From JAEINY01 sp942490535 (GTDB taxonomy: Bacteria; Bacteroidota; Bacteroidia; Bacteroidales; Marinilabiliaceae): DNA of 64,000 nucleotides. Numbering within the stretch: position 1 is the stretch's first letter; each line of letters starts with the position of its first letter. The translations under genes and the position numbers were made by a program. The stretch is from contig CALNXQ010000008.1 of the NCBI GenBank assembly GCA_942490535.1, positions 682,001 through 746,000 on the forward strand. The letters run 5' to 3'. This document shows, one piece after another, positions 9,501 through 15,633 of the stretch. Below the pieces are notes generated by a model, which did not search any database, was not told the origin of the DNA, and saw only the letters and a program-made list of their open reading frames with translations.

Positions 9501-9615
9501 TGGAGACATGTGGGCCCCGATGGGATGGGCCATCATTGGCGGACTCATCTTATCCACCGCCCTGACATTATTATTGGTACCTGTGCTGTATAACTTATTA
9601 ACCAAGGATAAATAG
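6586..9615 (+). CDS. RND multidrug/solute efflux pump, AcrB-like
   Basis: 1009-residue inner-membrane RND transporter with two repeats of one helix, a large periplasmic domain and five or six helices. The TM4 signature reads LGMLVDNSIAIVENIYR: the first proton-relay Asp of AcrB (D407) is kept, while the second (D408) is Asn. The TM10 equivalent, GIVINSSIILVDYA, has Asn where AcrB has Lys940. This relay variant is common in non-AcrB RND clades, so substrates cannot be inferred from AcrB. GATSPEDMETLV-like porter motifs (PGASPEDMETLVVKPIE) are at the usual N-terminal place. It closes the outer-membrane / adaptor / reductase / pump cluster. Confidence 0.93.
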   Translation: MKLPRLAIHNYQFTLVLVALVSIMGLVSYLTMPKSEDPYVQYKASSILVVNPGASPEDMETLVVKPIEEAVNELENIKNIKTEITNGVASFFIEFEYGIDYDNKHREIVQKVNELNGELPETIVRMEVEQPSILDVSIMQLAITSSDASPAQLKKTAEDLKQKLESTPGVRAVKLEAEQDLEIQIECDLEKMAHYRLSLGQIMLIVQNLNRSIPGGSVDIGNKQFNVLSSGLYDDLDAIRNTVITSGSNQLIKLKEIATVSFDYEKRDAFATHDGQAAVWLSVQQKKGMNIYDVTQRLDERIAGFSTQLPADVSIVPVFKQADSVKHRLGQFSSSFLQGILFVGVIVLIAVGFRASIVVMLSIPLSILTGIGLIDVSGFGLQQMSIAGLIIALGMLVDNSIAIVENIYRFIKKGLSPLEAAVKGASEIGLALISSTATTVLAFAPMLMMGNDVGDFIKSMILIVIFTLLASLVIALTFAPFISSRVLKKKKARQKTAPLDRFIENYYQKWVKGAIRRPVMTIIAALVIFFGSVSLMPFIGVSFFPKAEKNQLLINVITPEGSNLDHTSKAISYVESVLANYSNIQQVAATAGEGNPQVYYNMMVSTPAVNKGQLLAILDDYDPDEMTRLIKELRTTFETYSGARIEVKEFAQGPPVNFPIEVRLFSDDLEQLRTIAGDVEQFVRQTPGAININNPLAEDQTALKVKINYEKAGMLGIHIIDIDLAVRAAVNGLNIGSFQDELGDKYDLVLQSSMVGTPEIPALDRIFITSQQGGQIPLSQVADIVFDKTIKRIDHYDLERYIILSADVDESEMSIAQITSVIEEKLNGYDFPPGASFSMGGEQESRDESFGGLGQALLVALLGIFAVLVLQFRSFSQPLIIFSAIPLSISGAFVALLITGYSVSFMAFVGLTSLMGIVINSSIILVDYANQKRLEGLQTLEAITEAAKTRFTPILLTTITTVAGLMPLTLSGGDMWAPMGWAIIGGLILSTALTLLLVPVLYNLLTKDK

Positions 9616-9760
9616 CACAAATGAAGTGGATTGAGATTGTTTAAAAAACAGAGGCGCTGCTCCAAACTTAAGTATTTCAGACGTTCAGTCTGCCAATAGA
9701 ATGGCTATTCTTAACTTAATGACAGTGGGCGCAGCAGGTTTACCGATTCAATTCGCCAAC

Positions 9761-10020
9761 TTGCCAAAGGGCAGGTGCATGGATGAGCACAAACCAGCAA
9801 GCTGCCAAAGGGCAGATTGGTTGACAGGCAAAAAACAACATCCTGCCAAAGGGCAGATCCGTTTTCAGAAACAAAACAACATCCTGCCAAAAGGCAAGTA
9901 CACGGCGAACAAAAAATACCCCTTCTGCCAAAGGGCAGATACGCCAACGACACCCCACCAGCGACCTGCCAAAGGGCAGATCGGTTGACAGGGGCACACC
10001 AACCACTTGCCAAAGGGCAG
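9761..10020. repeat. Array of seven 14-bp palindromes at exact 41-bp period
   Basis: CTGCCAAAGGGCAG or a one- or two-base variant starts at 9761, 9802, 9843, 9884, 9925, 9966 and 10007, a period of exactly 41 bp. Each unit is an inverted repeat CTGCC-N4-GGCAG. The 27-bp intervals differ but are related (second and sixth share GGTTGACAGG; second and third end ACAACATC), so the array is a degenerated 41-bp tandem repeat in which only the palindrome stays conserved. Outer copies start with T. It fills most of the 538-bp gap between the RND pump and the sensor kinase. Open frames across it are by-products of the repeat. Confidence 0.9.
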
Positions 10021-10153
10021 GTGCTGTTTTTAATAACAGACGAAGCAACAACCATACTTCAAACGCTTGTTTAAGCCTAAAAAAGTAGGCTGATAGCTCA
10101 CAGAATCGTATTTTTAAACCCGCTAACCGTTTCATCAGATAAAGGTTAATTGC

Positions 10154-11317
10154 ATGAAGATTACGTGGCATACATTTAAGTGGTTCATCCTGGCCGGTCT
10201 CATTCCGACCATCTATTATAAAATACGCTTTGCCGTACTGGGCGGCTATTCAGCAGGATTTAACGTCTTCAGCGATCTGATGCTATGGATCGTCATCTCC
10301 ATTGTACTCACTTCATCCATGGCCTACCTCATCCTTTCCGAAGTCATTTGGCTGGAAAAGAAACTCCCCTGGAAAAACCATCAGGTAGCACGTATTTTAG
10401 CGGAATTGCTAATAACCAATGTCACAGTCACCGTTTTAATGGTAGGAGCCAGTTTTATACTCTACCCACTGCACGGCCTGATGGGCATTGAAAGAACGAT
10501 GAGTTTTGATGAACACCTCTTCGAAGAGATTACCATGGGCATTGTGATGAACATGCTGTTGGTGTCTATGGCCGAAGGGACCTTCTTTTTCAACCAATGG
10601 AAGAACAGCGTATTACTCTCTGAACGGCTGGAGCGTGAAAACGTGCAGTCGCAGTTGGAAGTGCTCAAAAGTCAGGTCAATCCCCACTTTCTGTTTAACA
10701 GTCTCAACGTGCTCTCCTCCCTGGTACATGCCGATGCCGATAAAGCGGAAGAGTTCATTGATGAATTTGCCTCTGTTTATCGCTACATCCTCAACATACA
10801 GGGCCAAACCGTTGTGACATTGCGAGAGGAGCTTCATTTTTTAGATTCCTATATTTTCCTGCAAAAAATACGCTTTAAGGATGGATTGAAGATGCATTTG
10901 CACATCGATGCCCAACAGCTGGGCAATTGCCTGCCTCCCCTCTCCTTGCAAATGTTGGTAGAAAATGCCATCAAGCACAATGTGGTGGGCAAAGAAAAAC
11001 CCTTGCACATCCGTATTTTCACCAAGGGAAATGCATTGTATATCGTTAATAACCTGCAGGTCCGTCAGGATGAACCATCGGGCACCGGCATGGGGCTGAA
11101 AAACCTGCGCGAACGCTATTTCCGCCTGGCCGGTTTACAGCCCCAGTTTGAAATCCGGGATAACGAATACGTGGCTCAGATTCCGCTGTTTGATGATGAT
11201 CAGCACGTATTGCTTGCGCCGAAGGAGTCCGATTCCTTTAAATGCCATTCGTTTAATCGGGGTATATTTAAGAAGTATTGTCCCGAGAACAGGAACAAGG
11301 AAAAAGGGGGAAAGTAA
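10154..11317 (+). CDS. LytS-family membrane sensor histidine kinase
   Basis: 387 residues. Four predicted membrane helices lie in roughly the first 150 residues, followed by a coiled linker and the His_kinase domain with QVNPHFLFNSLN containing the phosphorylated His. The HATPase domain has the N-box LVENAIKHNV and G-box GTGMGLKNLRERY. The partner is the LytTR regulator at 11,409. The last 35 or so residues after the normal domain end (DDDQHVLLAPKESDSF onward) look like translated intergenic sequence; the family usually ends near IPL, so a small frameshift or lost stop may have extended the reading frame. Its ligand is unknown; the neighbouring efflux cluster is a possible target. Confidence 0.92.
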   Translation: MKITWHTFKWFILAGLIPTIYYKIRFAVLGGYSAGFNVFSDLMLWIVISIVLTSSMAYLILSEVIWLEKKLPWKNHQVARILAELLITNVTVTVLMVGASFILYPLHGLMGIERTMSFDEHLFEEITMGIVMNMLLVSMAEGTFFFNQWKNSVLLSERLERENVQSQLEVLKSQVNPHFLFNSLNVLSSLVHADADKAEEFIDEFASVYRYILNIQGQTVVTLREELHFLDSYIFLQKIRFKDGLKMHLHIDAQQLGNCLPPLSLQMLVENAIKHNVVGKEKPLHIRIFTKGNALYIVNNLQVRQDEPSGTGMGLKNLRERYFRLAGLQPQFEIRDNEYVAQIPLFDDDQHVLLAPKESDSFKCHSFNRGIFKKYCPENRNKEKGGK

Positions 11318-11408
11318 AAAGTCCGGTGTCCGAAGTACAAAACACGGACTCAGCACTACGGACTGCGGACTAATCAGCACTGACTAACAACTATTGACTA
11401 ACACTAAC
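11318..11408 (+). repeat. Low-complexity CGGACT/GACTAA-rich intergenic stretch
   Basis: The gap between kinase and regulator is made of short degenerate repeats (CGGACT three times, then GACTAA variants). No gene or clear signal is seen. It resembles the short-word repeats common between Bacteroidota genes. Confidence 0.4.
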
Positions 11409-12161
11409 ATGAAAGTACTCATTGTAGAAGACGAAAGCATCGCCGCCGACAAACTGGAGCGTCAGCTCCTGCAATTGGATGCCACCATAGAGGTATGTGC
11501 TAAAATTGAATCGGTGACCAGTACCGTGAAATGGCTTCAGCAACACCCCGTGGATCTGATCTTTTTAGATATTCACCTCTCGGATGGCCTTTCCTTTCGG
11601 ATTTTTGATGAAGTAGAAGTGACCGCCCCCATCATTTTCACCACCGCCTATGATCAATATGCCATCCAGGCCTTCAAAGTCAATAGCATTGATTACCTGT
11701 TGAAACCCATCAACAAATACGATCTGGCCCAAAGCCTGGAGAAGTACAATACCTTGCATCCACAACAAGTACAACCCGATTATAAAGCCCTCTTTGACTC
11801 CCTCACGAAGAATCAGGAGGCCTATCAGAAACGTTTCATGGTGGTGACGGGCGAAAAAATCATGACCGTGCCCAGTGAAGAAGTCGCCTACTTTTTTGCC
11901 GAAGGAAAATACGTCTTTCTGGTTCATCAGGACGGTGAGCGTTACCTGATTGATTACACCCTGGATAAACTGCACGACCTGCTGGATCCGGCACAATTCT
12001 TCCGGGCCAATCGTCAAATCATTGTGCACATCGATGCCATTAAAACCATGCACAGCTGGTTCAAACGCCGCATCAAACTGGAAATGACACCGGCATTTGA
12101 CAAAGAGGTAATTGTGAGCAGTGAGCGGATGAAAGATTTTAAGCTCTGGTTAAACAGCTAG
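11409..12161 (+). CDS. LytTR-family response regulator
   Basis: 250-residue two-component regulator. The receiver domain begins MKVLIVEDES with the acidic pair, has the phospho-acceptor Asp in LIFLDIHLSDG and the conserved Lys in DYLLKPI. The C-terminal LytTR DNA-binding domain runs from about residue 145 (RFMVVTGEKI) with the AEGKYVFLV and FFRANRQIIVH segments. ATG at 11,409 is preferred over an upstream TTG because it starts the first receiver strand exactly. It pairs with the LytS-type kinase just upstream. LytTR proteins bind direct repeats about 21 bp apart, so the palindromic 41-bp array is not an obvious match, but it is the nearest repeated DNA. Confidence 0.93.
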   Translation: MKVLIVEDESIAADKLERQLLQLDATIEVCAKIESVTSTVKWLQQHPVDLIFLDIHLSDGLSFRIFDEVEVTAPIIFTTAYDQYAIQAFKVNSIDYLLKPINKYDLAQSLEKYNTLHPQQVQPDYKALFDSLTKNQEAYQKRFMVVTGEKIMTVPSEEVAYFFAEGKYVFLVHQDGERYLIDYTLDKLHDLLDPAQFFRANRQIIVHIDAIKTMHSWFKRRIKLEMTPAFDKEVIVSSERMKDFKLWLNS

Positions 12162-12345
12162 TGCGGCATTACTTACAATATATTATCACCCTTTCACAAA
12201 AATAGAGCACAAATCAGTTGTCAAATCGGACCTTTTTGTCTTATATTACACCCGTCTGGAAGAATAGGCCATTGAAAGAACACTTGGGTAAACCACAAAG
12301 GTTGTGTTTTTACAATAAGTGCCAATTAAAGTGGAGGGGGAATGT

Positions 12346-13710
12346 ATGGAACTAAAACAAGGTCACGTACTGGCGGTGGATGACAACGAAGATATTTTAT
12401 TTGCACTAAAACTATTACTTAAACCTAAAGTGGCATCTTTTCACACAGCCACCACACCGTGTCAGGTTCCCAAATTGATGAAAACACACCGGTTTGACGT
12501 CATCTTACTGGACATGAGTTTTCAGAATAAAACGGGTGAAGATCCGGAGGGATTTAAAGTGCTTAAACACATCTTAGCCTACGATCCACAAGCGAAAGTA
12601 ATTTTCATCACCGGCCATAATGATGTAGAGAAATCAGTGCAGGCCATCAAAGCCGGTGCCATTGATTTTGTAGCCAAACCCTGGCAAAATGAGCAACTCG
12701 TTGAAAAAATCCAACAAGCCATTCAATTATCTGCCAAAGATCTCACACCTCCTACTCCCATGGCTAACCACACCCCCAAAACCACCTGCCGACTGGTCTA
12801 TCGGTCGGACTGTATGCGCCAGGTGGCTGAATCGATTCGTAAAGTAGCCGGCACCGATGCCAATGTACTCATCCTGGGTGAAAATGGAACGGGCAAGCAA
12901 CTGGTCGCTGAAGCCATCCATGATTTCTCGCAACGCCAGGGAAAACCATTTGTATCGGTTGATCTGGGAGCGCTGACAGAATCATTGTTTGAAAATGAAC
13001 TGTTCGGGCATGCCAAAGGCGCTTATACCGATGCCAAGACCGATCGCCCCGGTCGCATTGAAGCAGCATCAGGCGGAACGCTTTTCCTGGATGAAATCGG
13101 GAACCTGTCCCCTCACTTTCAAACCAAACTTCTCACCGTACTGGAACGACGCGAAGTGACCCGGGTAGGCGAATCACTGATCCGCCCCATTGACATTCGA
13201 CTCCTCAGTGCCACCAATATGCCCATCAGAGAAAAGATTCACAGTGGTCAATTCCGGGAAGATTTACTGTATCGCATCAATACCGTGGAAATTACCATAC
13301 CGCCTTTGCGTGAGCGCCGGGAAGACATTCCGGTACTGCTCAATTTTTTCCTGCACCAGTACAGTAAACGGTATCAAAAAGTCAGAAGACGAGCCGATAA
13401 ACCAGCCGTAAAATGCCTGACAGACTACAGCTGGCCGGGTAATGTGCGCGAATTACAGCACGTGGTAGAACGAGCCGTCATCCTTTCGGATAATGAAATA
13501 CTGTCGCGGGATGATCTATATCCAAAAAGCAATCCGTTACAAGAGACATCCAATAACACGGATCACCATAACCTGGATGCGATAGAACGAAAAGTCATCC
13601 AACAGGTCATTCAAAACCATTCGGGAAATATCACTCAAGCAGCTAATGACCTAGGCATTACACGCACAGCCCTCTACCGGCGCATGAAAAAATTTGACCT
13701 GAAAGATTAG
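12346..13710 (+). CDS. Sigma-54-dependent response regulator (NtrC family)
   Basis: 454-residue activator. A receiver domain (LAVDDNEDI, phospho-Asp in VILLDMSF, Lys in FVAKPW) precedes a sigma-54 AAA+ domain with Walker A GENGTGKQ and Walker B GGTLFLDEIG. The sigma-54 contact loop, usually GAFTGA, reads GAYTDA. The protein ends with a Fis-type helix-turn-helix (QAANDLGITRTALYRRM). ATG at 12,346 follows a GGAGGGGG ribosome binding site; the frame could be opened earlier from a GTG but without support. No kinase gene adjoins it. It activates sigma-54 promoters by ATP hydrolysis; a candidate site is at 1614-1629. Confidence 0.94.
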   Translation: MELKQGHVLAVDDNEDILFALKLLLKPKVASFHTATTPCQVPKLMKTHRFDVILLDMSFQNKTGEDPEGFKVLKHILAYDPQAKVIFITGHNDVEKSVQAIKAGAIDFVAKPWQNEQLVEKIQQAIQLSAKDLTPPTPMANHTPKTTCRLVYRSDCMRQVAESIRKVAGTDANVLILGENGTGKQLVAEAIHDFSQRQGKPFVSVDLGALTESLFENELFGHAKGAYTDAKTDRPGRIEAASGGTLFLDEIGNLSPHFQTKLLTVLERREVTRVGESLIRPIDIRLLSATNMPIREKIHSGQFREDLLYRINTVEITIPPLRERREDIPVLLNFFLHQYSKRYQKVRRRADKPAVKCLTDYSWPGNVRELQHVVERAVILSDNEILSRDDLYPKSNPLQETSNNTDHHNLDAIERKVIQQVIQNHSGNITQAANDLGITRTALYRRMKKFDLKD

Positions 13711-13753
13711 GGGGAGCCTGAAGAAACAAGTGGCGGTTAGCTGCTAGCCTTTA

Positions 13754-13869
13754 GCTAATGGCTAATGGCTAATGGCTAATGGCTAATGGCTAATGGCTAA
13801 TGGCTAATGGCTAATGGCTAATGGCTAATGGCTAATGGCTAATGGCTAATGGCTAATGGCTAATGGCTA
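13754..13869. repeat. 7-bp tandem repeat (GCTAATG), about 16.5 copies
   Basis: Perfect head-to-tail copies of GCTAATG run for 116 bp between the sigma-54 activator and the DUF2520 gene. Perfection over this length points to recent slippage and likely copy-number variation between strains. It ends 89 bp before the next start codon and lies outside coding sequence, so changes in copy number could only alter spacing or mRNA leader. Confidence 0.95.
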
Positions 13870-13957
13870 TAAGTTACTGACCATTCATTAAACATTCATC
13901 AATATTAATTTAGAATTGCCTCAATAGTGTATCTTCGCAGTCTAAACAGATACCACC

Positions 13958-14722
13958 ATGCGCATCGTTCTTATGGGATCCGGAAATGTAGCCACTCATT
14001 TGGGAAAAGCCTTGCATCAGGCAGGTCATTCGATTGGTCAGGTATATAGCCGGACAGTTGTTCATGCCCAGGCACTGGCCCAACAACTCCATGCGACTCC
14101 CATCACCGATTTATGCGAACTGGATCGATCTGCCGACTGGTATATTCTATCCATAAAAGATGATGCCTTGCTGCCTTTAATCGAACAACTTCCTGTTTTA
14201 GAAGGACTGGTAACACATACAGCCGGCAGTGTGCCCCTGGCAATCCTCAGCCGTTTTCAGCACCATGGGGTGTTTTATCCCTTCCAAACCTTTTCCAAGT
14301 CTACGGAAGTGGATTTTAAAACCATCCCCCTATTAGTAGAAGGAAACGCTGGCCAAACAGCAAATACATTGCTCCAATTGGCGCAGGAGATATCCGATAA
14401 AGCCCAATTCGCATCTTCCGATCAACGGGGGCAACTGCACATCGCCGCCGTATTTGCCTGTAATTTTGTGAACCACATGTACGCCTTGGCCGATGATCTG
14501 CTGAAGAGCCATCAGTTACCCTTTGACCTGCTTATTCCCCTGATCAAGGAGACAGCCGCTAAGATGGAACAGCTATCCCCTCAACTTTCGCAAACGGGGC
14601 CTGCCAGTCGCAACGATCAACAGATTATTCAGAAACACATTCAATCATTAGAGGATCAACCACACCATCAGGAACTATACAAGACTTTAACAAAAAGCAT
14701 TCTGGACAAATTGAGCTTATAG
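13958..14722 (+). CDS. DUF2520 / Rossmann-like oxidoreductase
   Basis: 254 residues. The N-terminal Rossmann fold starts MRIVLMGSGNVATHLGKAL (GxGxxxxHL nucleotide loop), and the C-terminal helical DUF2520 domain includes LHIAAVFACNFVNHMYALAD. The family is annotated as F420-dependent NADP oxidoreductase-like or pantothenate-pathway-like, but Bacteroidota members lack a proven reaction. It is a widely conserved single-copy gene in this phylum and stands alone here. It converges with the zinc-ribbon gene 8 bp downstream. Confidence 0.85.
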   Translation: MRIVLMGSGNVATHLGKALHQAGHSIGQVYSRTVVHAQALAQQLHATPITDLCELDRSADWYILSIKDDALLPLIEQLPVLEGLVTHTAGSVPLAILSRFQHHGVFYPFQTFSKSTEVDFKTIPLLVEGNAGQTANTLLQLAQEISDKAQFASSDQRGQLHIAAVFACNFVNHMYALADDLLKSHQLPFDLLIPLIKETAAKMEQLSPQLSQTGPASRNDQQIIQKHIQSLEDQPHHQELYKTLTKSILDKLSL

Positions 14723-14730
14723 TGTTCCTG

Positions 14731-15126
14731 CTACTGAAAATGCAATCCACAATCGGGACAAACAGCAACTTGTTCATCCATCTGAAAATTGCAGGCCGGA
14801 CAAATATCTGTTACAGCTACGATGCCACGTAGTTTACGCTTTGCCTGTTGAATTCGAATCACATATTCTGGTGATAAAAAGGGATATTTGGTTTCTTCAA
14901 TCCACACATAAACAATGGCATTACTTTTATTTGCAGCTTCTACAATCTGATAAGTAACCTCCGGAATGGATTTCCTCCCCATCGGCGTTGAATAAGATAG
15001 GGTCAGTTTAATCGCTTTTGGCTTTTTAAAGGGACTGCTTTCCCAATCAATTTTATTAGGCGCACGGCTTTCAATATATTTCAACCTTTGGGAAGCCAAA
15101 TAAGCCTCCACTTTTTTTCTATTCAT
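14731..15126 (-). CDS. Small protein with C-terminal zinc ribbon
   Basis: 131 residues from MNRKKVEAYL; an ATG two codons upstream is also possible. The middle part is alpha/beta with no recognised family. The end carries CPAC and CPDC knuckles about ten residues apart, a rubredoxin-like zinc ribbon. Such tails usually bind nucleic acid or protein. The gene is the only one on this strand here and is followed upstream by a 500-bp gap. Function unknown. Confidence 0.7.
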   Translation of the reverse strand: MNRKKVEAYLASQRLKYIESRAPNKIDWESSPFKKPKAIKLTLSYSTPMGRKSIPEVTYQIVEAANKSNAIVYVWIEETKYPFLSPEYVIRIQQAKRKLRGIVAVTDICPACNFQMDEQVAVCPDCGLHFQ

Positions 15127-15279
15127 AAGCATCGATTATACAGTCTTCGCCCCAATCCAAACAGCCCTAAATATACTATTTTAAAACTATAGCGTCCTAA
15201 ATAACTTTTGATAATGATAGAATGGGCTTTAACTGTAGCTTAGGAACAATTTCAGGTGATTAGGGCTTACCTTTTCGGT

Positions 15280-15473
15280 CTGCCTTCAAAAAATAGCGTT
15301 AAAAAATTTATTGTATTGAAGCGTTAAAAAAGAAAATCTGTTTGAGCAACGCGAGTTATTTTCTTTTAGCGAAAAGGAATTAAATTTTAGCTATTTATTG
15401 ACAGCAGCGGCATTTTTTGTTTACGTTTTTTTGCTGGAGAAAAAAAGTAAAAGCCCGCGCGGCTTGAGCGCTT
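15280..15473 (+). repeat. Structured repeat element, copy A (outside the integrative element)
   Basis: Related to five copies at 24.4-27.7 kb. It has AAGAAAAT ... ATTTTCTT flanking a conserved CTGTTTGAGCAACGCGAG core, then GACAGCAGCGGCATTTTTTG, a terminal hairpin (GTTTACGTTTTTTT / AAAAAAAGTAAA) and AAAGCCCGCGCGGCTTGAGC. The stem bases differ from those of the other copies, yet pairing is kept. It lies in the 507-bp gap between the zinc-ribbon gene and hpdB, ending 161 bp before hpdB. Nothing else definable is seen in this gap. Confidence 0.8.
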
Positions 15474-15633
15474 AAATGAAATGTATTTTTATTTAGGACA
15501 TGATTGATTTAAAAACTACCCTACCCTGGAATCCCATCGTCCCTCTTGAATCCTATTTTTTAATGCCGTAACTTACCTATAGGAGGCTCCGCCTTCTGAT
15601 CCCAATAGATTGTAGAACCATAACACACAAGCT

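Noticed and set aside
9761..10020. CRISPR array
   Set aside because: Repeats are only 14 bp, the intervals resemble each other instead of being unique spacers, and no cas gene is present in the window.
9701..10171. Long open frames across the 41-bp repeat array (both strands)
   Set aside because: They arise from the repetitive sequence; repeat length is not a multiple of three and the translations are low-complexity repeats in several frames.
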